Positions 34,694 through 44,084 of a stretch of 64,000 nt of DNA are shown one piece after another. Source of the stretch: Candidatus Paracaedibacteraceae bacterium (lineage in GTDB: Bacteria; Pseudomonadota; Alphaproteobacteria; Paracaedibacterales; Paracaedibacteraceae). Each line of letters starts with the position of its first letter. The first letter of the stretch is position 1. The notes beneath the pieces were generated by a model. It worked only from the letters and a program-made list of their open reading frames with translations. It did not search any database and had not been told where the DNA came from. The stretch spans positions 1 to 64,000 of the forward strand of contig JAHBYH010000003.1 in the NCBI GenBank assembly GCA_019636055.1, written 5' to 3'. The translations under genes were made by a program, and so were the position numbers.

Positions 34694-35032
34694 TTAAAGG
34701 CAAAAAATGCTTTTAATAAAATTCCAAGCGCGTTGTAACAAGCTTGGCTTTACAACTTCAGCTTTTGGTTGATGTATAAAAGGCTTTGCTTCCTTTAATT
34801 TATCAAAGCTGTTGCTGCGTGCTAATTTTTCGGGTTGTTGTGCAGGTTGAACTGTAAACCCTGTGACACCCATCAAGCTATCACCAAGACCTTTACCACT
34901 TGGTAGGACAAGTTCTTGATGACCACTGAGGCTGCCAAATAGGTCTTGAGTTCGTTGCAATGCAACAGGTTCAGCCATCGCCGTTCCTGTTAACCCTGAA
35001 ATAACCAAGGCAGAAGTAAGGATTATTTTCAT
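34694..35032 (-). CDS. Small exported protein, function unknown
   Basis: The 112-residue protein begins with a clear signal peptide (MKIILTSALVISGLTGTAMA), predicted to be cut after AMA. The mature part is unremarkable and ends LQRAWNFIKSIFCL, a possible amphipathic tail. ATG 35032 is chosen because AAGGAAG lies 6 bases upstream; a longer frame to 35077 would hide the signal peptide. It starts 22 bases after the 1042-residue exported protein and is probably co-transcribed with it. No family recognised. Confidence 0.78.
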   Translation of the reverse strand: MKIILTSALVISGLTGTAMAEPVALQRTQDLFGSLSGHQELVLPSGKGLGDSLMGVTGFTVQPAQQPEKLARSNSFDKLKEAKPFIHQPKAEVVKPSLLQRAWNFIKSIFCL

Positions 35033-35054
35033 CTTTTTTCTTCCTTTGATTATT

Positions 35055-38000
35055 TTAGTGATCATTATTATGATCACTACTTCCAGACTCTAACGAGTCT
35101 GAAACTGGTAGGACTGATTTCAGAGCATCAGATGTCTGTGTTCTTAATTCAGTCAAAAGTGTATCGTACGTCCAGACCACACTTGATCTATGGTTTTTGT
35201 GAACAAGGGCTGCCAATTCATTGGTGTGACGGTCGATGGCCATAAGATCATCCGATAGTACAACTTGTGAACGACGAATATCGTCAACCCACTGAGCTAC
35301 CTTTAGCATATCTTCTTTGGTCAAAGCAAAATGTGATCGTCCCTTAAACATGGCGGGATCTTTTGCAATCATGTCTTTAATTGTTTTTGCAATAAAATAT
35401 GCTTCGAACCCTTGGCTTTCAAATGTTTCCAGTGGAATGTGAGCTAGTTCTGGTAATGCAAAATGGGTGATGATTTCACTGGCTGTCCCTATTTCATCAG
35501 AAACAAGAACCCAATCGGAACTTCGTCCTTTGTCTTCTAGCGTTGGTTGCTTGCTTTTAGGCCATAAAGATGCAAGCCAGCTTGATGGTTCTTGTTCTTT
35601 GCTTGATGAATCTTTCGTATCTGATTGCTTTCTGTCAAGCTCAATGCGTTGTTGAATTAAATCTTGAATGATATGTTGGTAAATTGCTGTTTTAACGCTT
35701 TGATCAAGATTTAATTGGCTGAGTTGGGTACGAAACTCACCAAACTTCGAGTCTTTTGCCATTATACCCAAGCATTTTTGAACATACTCAGTAGGAATAT
35801 GCTGACCTGATTCGGATTCAACAAAAACAACAGAATCAAATTTTGAGACAAGTTCAGTTAACTCACTTTCCTTTAGTTCTGTTAAGAAAACTTGACCATA
35901 AACATGTCCTAGATACGTTGCAACATTTTGTGAGTAACGTGTGTGAAGTTCTTGTGATTCAACTGTCGGAATTGTCTCTTGAATTGGTTTGCTCATTGAT
36001 GCTTGAAGTTTTTGTTCAATATCCTCAACAGTTGATAGGTGTTGGGCTAAATCAAGTTGTTCAGTTAGGGATTTATCCATCCCCAAACTACTTGTTTGAA
36101 TGAAGTTGACTAAGCTTTCATGATAGCGTAATAGTTCGCTATAATCCTTGAGGGCAACTGCAAAGCCGGGCAAATCAGTGATGGGGCGACTGAAGTCAAA
36201 TTGATCACGAATGCCACTATCAAGCAAGGCGTCAAGAGCAATAACGAAGTGGTCTAGACTCAGGCCATTCATAAGCGTTGTCATTGCTGTTTCGACATGA
36301 TCAACTTTACTTTTTAATGCGCTTTTGGCTGCATCAATTTTGTTGAGAATAGCGATTGCTTCTTGGGTAAACTCAGCGGACAGAATCTGTCTTTTATCCT
36401 CATAAGGTTTTAGCTTTGTAGACTGGTCTTCTTTGCTAAGCCACGTATAGTGTTTTGCTAAGTGCTCGAGTTCTGCTTTTAGGAACTCAAAGGATGGGTG
36501 CTTGCGAATCGTATCAAGCAACTGTTGCTGTTCATCTGTGAGTTTTAATTGATCTGGAATTTCCCCATTCCAATAAGCCAACGCTCGGCTATACCAAGGC
36601 GCTGTCTTGGTAAAGTCAGATTGTTGTGTTTCAACGGCATCCAATGCTTTTGCAAGCTCAAATAATTTAATGCGGGCTACTGTGTCATGATGATTCGCTT
36701 GGGCGTGCCCTTGAGGCGCTGTTAAAAGTGCTAATCCTTCTGCTGTCTCATTTGAGCCGAGTAACGCTGCGGCAAGTTTTGTCAAGCCGGATGCTTCTAG
36801 GAGCAGGGATAATGGTGTGCTGACAGCAGAAGCCAAATCTTGGATCAAGGCAACAACAATACTTTGTTGGTTTAGGGCATCTCGTCCTTCATAGTCTTTG
36901 CGGAAAAGGTCGAGTTCTGTCGTTGATGGATTTGGATTCAAGCCAAAGAGTTGATGTTCTCCGCGGGTAACAGGCATGAACTGGTTTACGTAATAAGTTG
37001 CTGTTAACCGAAGCGTCTTCATGGTCATCTCGACAAGTTTTCGACGAGATTCATCCAGACCACGAGGGAGGGCCGCTTGTAATAATCCATTACTTGCCCA
37101 GTAGGCAACGCCCGAGCCAATTGCGCCATCAAGATACGGGATTGATGTTAATGACTCACCGATAGAATACCCGATAAAGCCGATTGTCCCTGTAATAAAC
37201 TGAGAATTATTATGAATCGTACGCGCAACTGCTAGGCCAACAGGATCGCTGATTTTTTCAGCTGTCAACCCTGCGATTCCAATGACGGATTCAATAATCC
37301 CCTGACGTATATAATGGGATAAGCGTGGATTGATATAATTCCATAATGCAGAAAAGCTTGGCTGAGTTTCTTGTGTCAGTAATGGTAATGATTCGGCATT
37401 ATCATAATCAGTAAGGGCTGATTCAAGGACCTTTTCACCAATCATTTTTCCTGATAGACCAATGAGCCCCATTGACCCAATCATTGTTTGTGTGATTTTA
37501 ATGCCGGTGATTTGTTCAAAGTATTTGACGGTGAGTCGAGCAAATTGAGCATCAATCTGATTCATTAAAAATGAATTGATGGCTGAGTTGTTGACCAGAG
37601 AAATAAGGATACCGCGTAGAGGAAGAGCAGTTGGTAAAATGGCATTAAGAAAGCTGGCTGAGGCGCTCAATGTAACATCATAGTGTGTTTCTGTTACATT
37701 GCGCTCGGGTATGAATACTTTTTTTGGGCTGCCAAAAGCACCTGTTCTCAATAAGGATTGGTAAATACCTTCACGAACAAGAGTAAATATTTCTTTGACT
37801 GAGTCCGCATCGAGTTCACCACGTTTTTGTGCCTCAGCATTTCTTTGCTGATATTGTTTCAGGCTTGTCCCCATTACTTTTTGAATGAGTTGTCGTGTCG
37901 TGCTTTCACTAACTTCTTTGAGTTCCCCTTTCCAAATGGATTTTAGGAAATCCTGCGTACCGCTTGTGTAGGACGAAAACCCATCTTTAGCCCCTTTGAT

Positions 38001-38183
38001 GAAACTGCGCCCCGTTTCACTTGAGGTGTTTTGAGTTAATGTTTTTTGAATGTTACTGTTTTCAACAAAGAATGCATCCACAGGACGGAGCGTTAAGTCT
38101 TGGCTAGTTAATTCCATTGACCAAGAAATGCTGGACAATACGGTGCTAAAGCATAATGCGATAGAAATGGATTTGCGAATCAT
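35055..38183 (-). CDS. Large exported protein (1042 aa), function unknown
   Basis: A signal peptide (RKSISIALCFSTVLSSISWS) starts the protein. Residues about 170-390 hold several hydrophobic glycine- and alanine-rich stretches (SFLNAILPTALPLRGILISL, TMIGSMGLIGLSGKMIG, FITGTIGFIGYSIGE) that could be membrane-inserting helices. The C-terminal two-thirds is mostly predicted helix with many Gln, Glu, Lys and Leu. The layout, with a hydrophobic hairpin region inside a long helical exported protein, recalls some pore-forming toxins and effectors, but no motif supports a specific family. The gene pairs with the small exported gene downstream. Confidence 0.8.
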   Translation of the reverse strand: MIRKSISIALCFSTVLSSISWSMELTSQDLTLRPVDAFFVENSNIQKTLTQNTSSETGRSFIKGAKDGFSSYTSGTQDFLKSIWKGELKEVSESTTRQLIQKVMGTSLKQYQQRNAEAQKRGELDADSVKEIFTLVREGIYQSLLRTGAFGSPKKVFIPERNVTETHYDVTLSASASFLNAILPTALPLRGILISLVNNSAINSFLMNQIDAQFARLTVKYFEQITGIKITQTMIGSMGLIGLSGKMIGEKVLESALTDYDNAESLPLLTQETQPSFSALWNYINPRLSHYIRQGIIESVIGIAGLTAEKISDPVGLAVARTIHNNSQFITGTIGFIGYSIGESLTSIPYLDGAIGSGVAYWASNGLLQAALPRGLDESRRKLVEMTMKTLRLTATYYVNQFMPVTRGEHQLFGLNPNPSTTELDLFRKDYEGRDALNQQSIVVALIQDLASAVSTPLSLLLEASGLTKLAAALLGSNETAEGLALLTAPQGHAQANHHDTVARIKLFELAKALDAVETQQSDFTKTAPWYSRALAYWNGEIPDQLKLTDEQQQLLDTIRKHPSFEFLKAELEHLAKHYTWLSKEDQSTKLKPYEDKRQILSAEFTQEAIAILNKIDAAKSALKSKVDHVETAMTTLMNGLSLDHFVIALDALLDSGIRDQFDFSRPITDLPGFAVALKDYSELLRYHESLVNFIQTSSLGMDKSLTEQLDLAQHLSTVEDIEQKLQASMSKPIQETIPTVESQELHTRYSQNVATYLGHVYGQVFLTELKESELTELVSKFDSVVFVESESGQHIPTEYVQKCLGIMAKDSKFGEFRTQLSQLNLDQSVKTAIYQHIIQDLIQQRIELDRKQSDTKDSSSKEQEPSSWLASLWPKSKQPTLEDKGRSSDWVLVSDEIGTASEIITHFALPELAHIPLETFESQGFEAYFIAKTIKDMIAKDPAMFKGRSHFALTKEDMLKVAQWVDDIRRSQVVLSDDLMAIDRHTNELAALVHKNHRSSVVWTYDTLLTELRTQTSDALKSVLPVSDSLESGSSDHNNDH

Positions 38184-38251
38184 GAAATACCCCTTAGTTT
38201 TCTTGCTTTTTTTTATATAGGGAGGTAAAACTTGTTTTTCAATAGAAAAAA

Positions 38252-38327
38252 TGGCGTCCCCTACGGGATTCGAACCCGTGTCGCCACCGTGAGAGGGTGG
38301 TGTCCTAGGCCTCTAGACGAAGGGGAC
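38252..38327 (-). tRNA. tRNA-Glu (anticodon CTC)
   Basis: The 76-base minus-strand sequence folds as a tRNA. Acceptor arm GTCCCCT pairs with AGGGGAC, followed by discriminator G and an encoded CCA. The anticodon arm has the seven-base loop CTCTCAC giving CTC, and the T-loop reads GGTTCGAATCC. The body has the hallmarks of bacterial tRNA-Glu. Confidence 0.97.
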
Positions 38328-38397
38328 GGAATATGTATTATTTTATAGAGTGTTTGGGGTGGATATGCAAGATTTAAATTTGTTTTGGCTTTAGCTT

Positions 38398-39930
38398 CTA
38401 AAAAAGGGGTGGTAATTTTTTTGCCCTGTATGTAGCATAACTAGCATCGTTGTCACTATCAGCGTCTCGAGGACGTTTTTTTTGATTCTCTTGTTGAACA
38501 GGATCGTCTTGATCATCATCTGTTTCCTCTGTTTCTTCGGTTGAGTCAATATCTTCTGAGTCTGTGGAGTTTTCACTCTGAAATATAAAATCAGAAAGTT
38601 GACCAAATATATCATGATTAAAACTTTCAAGGTCTTTGGGACTGAATCTTAGAAAATCTATGGCGCAGTAAAACGTTTGTTTCCATCTATCCATCTCCTT
38701 AAAAACATCTGTTTCGGTTATGGTATTTTGGTCAATTGTTGTTAGGGCAAAGTAGAATAAGTAATACAGAACACTAAGTTCATGGAGTAAGTCTACTTTT
38801 GTAGGGGTAAGCGTTTTTGTCAGAAGGTTCTGGTGCGCCCTTGAAACAAGAGTTTTTAGTGAATTCATGTGTTTGACCACAAGGTCAAGGCTGAATTCAA
38901 TATCGTTTGCTTCTAAAAGAGCTATTGCAAAAAAGGATAATTTATCCAAAAGGTCAATTACGGTATACGTTTCTGTTTCGGTATCAAATCTAGAGTATGA
39001 TGCCATCACATTATCAGGTAATAATAATAGATTGGGTGTGTCTTCAATTACCTCTATAATGTCCCTTCTTGTGGTTTCTCCATTCTGGATGATATCAGCT
39101 ATACTTTGAAGGAGAATTTTGTACTCGTCCCATAATTCCATTTCTCTAAAAAGCTGCTGAGGGGTAGGTGTGTTATGGCCGTTCTTTTTTAGCTCAAGTA
39201 ATGCTCGCCTTTTGATCGCTAAATTGGTTTTTTTTATTATTTTTAAGTCTTGGGTATGAATCTCCGGGTAGCGTTTAATTACCCTTGTTGCTGGTGGAGT
39301 TTCGTCAAATGTAAGCATTGTGTCTGAGGCTAGTTTTGCTCGATATTTTTTGTTTAAAAGGGCAATAGTTCGACTTAAAGATTCCATGATCGTATATTTC
39401 TGGTCTATTGGCATCGATGATATAACAAAGTGAGTTGCGTTTACCTTATTTTTGGGGAATGTTCTTCGGTTCCATATACTTTGACAAAATTCTAGACTTT
39501 GAAGGCAACTTTCTATCAATAAGTTTTGTGACGAATCATTCGATCTGAATCCTGACAAAAGAAGTTGTGCTAGTGGTAGATAAAATTTTTCGTAAGATAG
39601 ATAACTGATGGGAGGTGAGATAATGCTTGGACTATTGTAGGGAATATTAGTAAGCGTATTCGCATAGATTAAGAGATTGCCGAAAACAATTTCTTGAATT
39701 ATTTCTTTGGGAAACGTCAGAAGCGATACCGTGTTGATTTTGCTGCAGAATTCATAGGTTGATCGGCAATCATATTCAGTTATTATTGAGTCAGGGATTT
39801 TCGGTGTAAATAGATCCGTTGTCAGAATTACTGGTGCTTTTTCTTTCAAAATAGAAGGATGCAATAGAGTTTCTTGAGCATGCAGAAAGTTTAATATAAG
39901 TAAAAATGAATTAAAAATAGTTTTAACCAT
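38398..39930 (-). CDS. Exported protein with an acidic tail and basic motif, function unknown
   Basis: The 510-residue protein starts with a hydrophobic export-type segment (IFNSFLLILNFLHAQE). The body is mainly helical and not recognised. The last 60 residues are highly acidic (STEETEETDDDQDD) and are followed by KKRPRDADSDND, which resembles a monopartite nuclear localisation signal next to an acidic region. In a host-associated bacterium this would fit a secreted effector, but export and targeting are inferred only. It is flanked by tRNA-Glu and the site-2 protease gene. Confidence 0.75.
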   Translation of the reverse strand: MVKTIFNSFLLILNFLHAQETLLHPSILKEKAPVILTTDLFTPKIPDSIITEYDCRSTYEFCSKINTVSLLTFPKEIIQEIVFGNLLIYANTLTNIPYNSPSIISPPISYLSYEKFYLPLAQLLLSGFRSNDSSQNLLIESCLQSLEFCQSIWNRRTFPKNKVNATHFVISSMPIDQKYTIMESLSRTIALLNKKYRAKLASDTMLTFDETPPATRVIKRYPEIHTQDLKIIKKTNLAIKRRALLELKKNGHNTPTPQQLFREMELWDEYKILLQSIADIIQNGETTRRDIIEVIEDTPNLLLLPDNVMASYSRFDTETETYTVIDLLDKLSFFAIALLEANDIEFSLDLVVKHMNSLKTLVSRAHQNLLTKTLTPTKVDLLHELSVLYYLFYFALTTIDQNTITETDVFKEMDRWKQTFYCAIDFLRFSPKDLESFNHDIFGQLSDFIFQSENSTDSEDIDSTEETEETDDDQDDPVQQENQKKRPRDADSDNDASYATYRAKKLPPLF

Positions 39931-39996
39931 GCTAAATCAATATAAGTGTTTTATAATGCTTATATTTGACTTTAAGGTAAACATATCAAGCTATTT

Positions 39997-40647
39997 CTAA
40001 CTTAGTCCGGCAGCTCCAATAATCAGTCCCATGATAAATTTAACCGCAGGTATCATGATGGCTCGTAGAATGTCAATGCCAATCAGACTTGGTAACATCA
40101 GCAGGCCAAGAATAATAAACATACCGTAAGGTTCTGTTCGGCTATAGGGTTCTGCTAGACGATACGGCAAAAGGCGTTGTAAAATGCGACCGCCGTCGAG
40201 AGGGAGGATTGGGATTAAGTTAAAAACACCCAGAACCACATTAATCATAACAAGTCGGACAAGGATATCGTTCCCAAAGGTTTCTTTGTCAGGATTAATA
40301 TGAAGAAGAAGGGCTGCAATAAATGCCAGAATAAAATTTGCACCGACCCCTGCAAATGACACCATAATTTCGCCGAATCGTTGTGGTTTCAGATTTCGAA
40401 AATCAACGGGAACAGGTTTTGCATAGCCAAATAAAAATGGTGTTCCTGCCATAAACATGAGGCCTGGCAAGATAATTGTTCCAAACAAATCAATATGCGG
40501 AATTGGATTGAGCGTCAGGCGTCCCATCGATTCAGCGGTTCGATCGCCAAAAGCCTTTGCCATAAAACCATGAGCTGCTTCGTGGGTGGTTACAGCTAAG
40601 ACCAGCGCAATTAGAGATGCTAGTGCAACAATCATATCCTGAGACAT
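39997..40647 (-). CDS. Site-2 protease family (M50) membrane metalloprotease
   Basis: This 216-residue polytopic protein contains the zinc motif HEAAH in the first helix (TTHEAAHGFMAKAFGDRTAE) and the second motif NLIPILPLDGGRIL, which supplies the third metal ligand. The short form without a PDZ domain is the common stand-alone M50 group, often of unknown substrate. Its ATG follows the nagZ stop with no gap, so the two are translated from one message. Confidence 0.92.
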   Translation of the reverse strand: MSQDMIVALASLIALVLAVTTHEAAHGFMAKAFGDRTAESMGRLTLNPIPHIDLFGTIILPGLMFMAGTPFLFGYAKPVPVDFRNLKPQRFGEIMVSFAGVGANFILAFIAALLLHINPDKETFGNDILVRLVMINVVLGVFNLIPILPLDGGRILQRLLPYRLAEPYSRTEPYGMFIILGLLMLPSLIGIDILRAIMIPAVKFIMGLIIGAAGLS

Positions 40648-41721
40648 TTACATAACCTTTGTGTTGATGCCACCCCAATAATTTTTGAGGTGGTAGTTCA
40701 ACTCAGCCCAGAGAGCTTCGTCATCGACTGATTGTAGTCGGTGACCTGACAATTGGCAAGACCTAAGTCGATCGTAACTTTGGGATGTCATTGCTGGGAT
40801 GGCGGCGGCGATCTCTATCATTTCTGTCAAATCGCCGCTGCAGTGGAGGACGATGTCACAGCCGGCTTCTAATGATTGAGAAGCGCGTTCTGCCATGGAA
40901 CCGCTTAGGGCTTTCATGGTCAGGCAATCTGTAATCAAAAGACCGCGGAAGTCTAGGTGTTTGCGAATGATTTTATCGATAACTGCGTCTGATTGTGTGG
41001 CAGGGGCTTGGTTATCAATATCATCATAGATGATGTGTGCCGTCATGCCCCAAGGTTGTGAGAACTTCTCTTCATTAATAAGGCGACAAACTTGACGAAA
41101 GACTGCAAAGTCATATTCCTTAAGAGTATCAAACGGGGCCTGCACAATAGGGAGTTTTTCATGGCTATCCACTAAAGCACGACCATGTCCCGGGATGTGT
41201 TTGATAATTGGAGCAACCCCAGAGCGTTGCAGGCCCCGGATCACATGTAGTGCTAAGTTGCTGACGATATCAACGGATTCATGGAATGCTCGGTCTCCGA
41301 TAATGTGGTGGGCATCAGGAATAAGCAAGTCCATGACAGGGGCGCAGTCAACGTTAATCCCAAGTTCAGCCATCTCAACACCCATGAGATACGCATTAGA
41401 CTCAACGGCCCAGCATGCTAAATCTAAATCATCATCAGCCATAGCGCCAAAAACACCTGCAGGTGGATATTGCCGCCAATGGGGGTGGCCTAAACGAGCG
41501 ACGCGTCCACCTTCCTGATCAATGAGGATCGGGACATAGGTATGCGGAACACAGGCGCGCAAATCATGAGTTAATTGCTTAACCTGAGCCGGACTTTTGC
41601 AATTGCGTGTGAAGAGGATAAACCCTAAGGGCTCCACTCTTGAGAAAAACTCTTTTTCTTCGGGGGTTAATTCTGTACCGGAACAGCCAAAAATGACAGG
41701 CTTCATTGTTGCATAAGACAT
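40648..41721 (-). CDS. nagZ: Beta-N-acetylhexosaminidase NagZ
   Basis: The 357-residue GH3 enzyme has the NagZ signature KHIPGHGRALVDSHEKLP and the nucleophile region LLITDCLTMKALSG. It removes GlcNAc from muropeptides in the cytoplasm during peptidoglycan recycling. IDQEGGRVARL near residue 70 is another family block. The start is uncertain between 41721 and the Met five codons later (MKPVIFGCSG); neither has a strong ribosome-binding site. In alphaproteobacteria nagZ is often followed by ScpA/ScpB; here it is followed by the M50 protease. Confidence 0.94.
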   Translation of the reverse strand: MSYATMKPVIFGCSGTELTPEEKEFFSRVEPLGFILFTRNCKSPAQVKQLTHDLRACVPHTYVPILIDQEGGRVARLGHPHWRQYPPAGVFGAMADDDLDLACWAVESNAYLMGVEMAELGINVDCAPVMDLLIPDAHHIIGDRAFHESVDIVSNLALHVIRGLQRSGVAPIIKHIPGHGRALVDSHEKLPIVQAPFDTLKEYDFAVFRQVCRLINEEKFSQPWGMTAHIIYDDIDNQAPATQSDAVIDKIIRKHLDFRGLLITDCLTMKALSGSMAERASQSLEAGCDIVLHCSGDLTEMIEIAAAIPAMTSQSYDRLRSCQLSGHRLQSVDDEALWAELNYHLKNYWGGINTKVM

Positions 41722-41841
41722 GGATGTTTGCTTTGAATGGGTGAGTTTATGCCTATCATACCGAATGTTTGGGGATCATGCTAGGGGAGATGCAAATCTA
41801 TTGACTTATTCTTTCCCGGGATTATTTGAAGACGATCAATC

Positions 41842-42081
41842 TTAATGTGGTCGGGGGCCATAATACCCATTAAGGCGACGTTGATCGTTTAGGGGGGCTG
41901 TATGGCAAACTTTCTGACCAAGGCTGTTATAGCAATACAAGGGTTCGGGATCTGGTTGACAAGACGGATTTCGGGCCCATCCCTTTTTGACAAGGGTTTC
42001 GGAGTCGGGACGAAAGGGCATAAATGGATTACACCCGGATAGGATTAGAGTGAACAAGAAAAATAGCCTTGATTTCATCAT
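41842..42081 (-). CDS. Small lipoprotein, function unknown
   Basis: The 79-residue protein has a lipoprotein signal (LFFLFTLILSGCNPF) with the lipobox Cys near residue 17. The mature chain is rich in Pro and Cys (PSCQPDPEPLYCYNSLGQKV) and resembles small uncharacterised lipoproteins of alphaproteobacteria. Start is one of two adjacent ATG codons. It is monocistronic. Confidence 0.8.
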   Translation of the reverse strand: MMKSRLFFLFTLILSGCNPFMPFRPDSETLVKKGWARNPSCQPDPEPLYCYNSLGQKVCHTAPLNDQRRLNGYYGPRPH

Positions 42082-42276
42082 AAATAAATCTAGTCTGATT
42101 GGTACCTTAGGATAAGCGTAACTTAGGTATGATTAATTATTGGTAAAATTATTTGTAACGATTCAGCCTATGGCTGCCACTCATATCCTGAATCATTACG
42201 ATTATATAAAGTCATATCCTTAACTGTTTATTTAGAAAGAGATTGCTAAAGTTAAAGAAAGAGATAGGAGACTGTT

Positions 42277-42744
42277 ATGATTATGGATATTGGACTTGAG
42301 AGAAAAGATTGCAAGCTTGTTGCTGATACCATGCTGCGTATTTTAGCTGATACATTCGTCCTATCACTCAAGGTGCGAAATTTTCACTGGAATGTAACAG
42401 GGATTTTCTTTAAGCCGTTGCACGAACTCTTCCAAGAAATTTATGAAGATTTAGACGAATCTGGGGATGAAATTGCTGAACGCATTCGCGCCCTTGGATT
42501 CTATTGCCCCGGTAGTTATGCTGAATTTATAGCCGTCAGTGCCATAAAAGAAGAACGTGGCCATCTCGAAGCACTAGACATGGTGCGTCGACTTGTATTA
42601 GATTTAGAGCTACTTATCCGACGAATTGACGAAGTTAAGTCCGTGGCCATGTCTGTTGATGATGATGCCAGCGCTGATTTAATGATCGAACGTCTAGCTG
42701 ATTTAACTAAGTTCGCTTGGATGCTCAGAAGCCATTTAGAATAA
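42277..42744 (+). CDS. dps: Dps-family DNA-binding ferritin
   Basis: The 155-residue protein is a Dps/ferritin-like four-helix protein. The ferroxidase motif LKVRNFHWNVTGIFFKPLHE and FQEIYEDLDESGDEIAERIR supply the His, Asp and Glu ligands used at the dimer interface. Such proteins oxidise iron with peroxide and protect DNA. TAGGAGA precedes the ATG. The lack of a Lys-rich N-terminal tail suggests weak direct DNA binding. mlaD follows 10 bases downstream. Confidence 0.93.
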   Translation: MIMDIGLERKDCKLVADTMLRILADTFVLSLKVRNFHWNVTGIFFKPLHELFQEIYEDLDESGDEIAERIRALGFYCPGSYAEFIAVSAIKEERGHLEALDMVRRLVLDLELLIRRIDEVKSVAMSVDDDASADLMIERLADLTKFAWMLRSHLE

Positions 42745-42754
42745 GGAACAATAT

Positions 42755-43204
42755 ATGCGCGCCAACGTCGTTGAAGCCATTACAGGTGCTGTTGTGCTTG
42801 CTGTTGCAGGTGTGTTTTTTTATCATGCCTATACCAGCAGTGGGACAAAAGTTACGGATGGTTACCACCTGACAGCTAATTTTGACCGTATCGACGGATT
42901 GGTCGAAGGAAACGATGTTAAGCTTAGCGGTGTCAAGGTTGGTGACGTGTCTAAGATTTCAATTGACCCAAAAACCTATTTGGCGCAAGTAACTATGTCT
43001 TTGGAAAAGAATGTCCAACTTCCCGACGATACTTCAGCTCAGATCGTGAGCGAAAGCCTGATGGGCGGTAAATATATTGCTTTGGTGCCCGGTGGTAGCG
43101 ATGACCTTTTAAAAGATGGCCAGCACATCACACATACTCAATCCTCTGTTAATTTAGAAGGGCTAATCGGTAAATATATCTTTAGCGGCGAAGATAAGAA
43201 GTAA
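42755..43204 (+). CDS. mlaD: MlaD-type lipid transport protein (MCE domain)
   Basis: The 149-residue protein has an N-terminal membrane anchor (AVVLAVAGVFFYHAY) and one MCE domain: YHLTANFDRIDGLVEGNDVK followed by LSGVKVGDVSKI, then LMGGKYIALVPGG. MlaD forms a periplasmic hexamer that carries phospholipids between membranes together with MlaFEB. Those partners are not adjacent in this window. It follows dps by 10 bases, probably by chance of gene order. Confidence 0.92.
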   Translation: MRANVVEAITGAVVLAVAGVFFYHAYTSSGTKVTDGYHLTANFDRIDGLVEGNDVKLSGVKVGDVSKISIDPKTYLAQVTMSLEKNVQLPDDTSAQIVSESLMGGKYIALVPGGSDDLLKDGQHITHTQSSVNLEGLIGKYIFSGEDKK

Positions 43205-43319
43205 GTCTTGCTAATAGGGCGCAATCTTATACATTTATTTTTATCGTGCTTATTACCCATTTACAAAACCTTGATAAGTTTAGTAATGTATTATCATAAA
43301 TTTACCTAAAATATGTGTG

Positions 43320-43691
43320 ATGATGCGACAACGCCCATTATCTCCGCACCTTCAGGTGTACCGTTTGCCCCTTACGGCAATTTTATCAATTTGCCACAGA
43401 ATTTCCGGTTTTGCTTTGTTTTTTTCGCTGCTGTTTTTTATTGGATGGCTAGGGACACTGTGTTTTTCGTCAGATTGTTATGTGTGGGGGATTCAGCACT
43501 TAAGCTTGCTTCCGGGGCAACTTATTATTTGGTTGAGTGCCTTTGCTTTTTTTTACCACTTGAGTAATGGGTTGCGACATATGATTTGGGACTGTGGATA
43601 TGGTTTTGAGAAATCAACATCATGTAAGTCCAGTTTGTTTGTTGTTTTTATGGCTTTTGCTTTAACCCTAGGTCTATGGAGTGTCTGCTAA
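43320..43691 (+). CDS. sdhC: Succinate dehydrogenase cytochrome b556 subunit
   Basis: The 123-residue protein starts with the conserved RQRPLSPHLQVYRLPLTAIL block and contains SICHRISG with the heme-proximal His, followed by three membrane helices. It anchors the complex II dehydrogenase and helps bind heme b and ubiquinone. GTG 43317 and ATG 43323 are alternative starts. Its TAA overlaps the sdhD ATG. Confidence 0.95.
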   Translation: MMRQRPLSPHLQVYRLPLTAILSICHRISGFALFFSLLFFIGWLGTLCFSSDCYVWGIQHLSLLPGQLIIWLSAFAFFYHLSNGLRHMIWDCGYGFEKSTSCKSSLFVVFMAFALTLGLWSVC

Positions 43692-44083
43692 TGACTCAAG
43701 AATTACGCTCCTCCTTAAAACGAGTCAAAGGTCTTGGGACAGCTAAAGATGGAACCGATCATTGGATAGCTCAACGTTTGAGTAGCATTTTGGTTGCTTT
43801 TTTCGGGCTCATTGTTATGGGATGGTTGTCACAAAATTACCATTTGTCCCAAGCTGATATGATTCAGGCGATTGGCAATCCTTGGGCTGCAAGCATCGTG
43901 TTTTTATTTGTCGCATCAACCAGTTATCATGCCGCTTTAGGGCTTCAGGTTATTATCGAAGATTACGTTCACAACAATTTCTGGCGATATTGGCTGATTA
44001 TGAAGGTGCGTCTTGCTGGCTATATTTTGCCGGTTATTGCTTTATTTATTCTTATTCAACTTATGCTCATAGGGTCAAAATAA
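43691..44083 (+). CDS. sdhD: Succinate dehydrogenase membrane anchor subunit
   Basis: The 130-residue protein has three hydrophobic helices and the blocks [19 protein letters not shown] and [19 protein letters not shown], which carry the conserved His and Tyr residues of SdhD. It starts inside the sdhC stop (TAATGA), a classical coupled start; an ATG at 43676 is less likely. sdhA begins 1 base after its stop. Confidence 0.95.
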   Translation: MTQELRSSLKRVKGLGTAKDGTDHWIAQRLSSILVAFFGLIVMGWLSQNYHLSQADMIQAIGNPWAASIVFLFVASTSYHAALGLQVIIEDYVHNNFWRYWLIMKVRLAGYILPVIALFILIQLMLIGSK

Positions 44084-44084
44084 A

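Noticed and set aside
43313..43567. An 84-codon open frame overlapping sdhC
   Set aside because: It overlaps the clear sdhC frame in another register and lacks family features.
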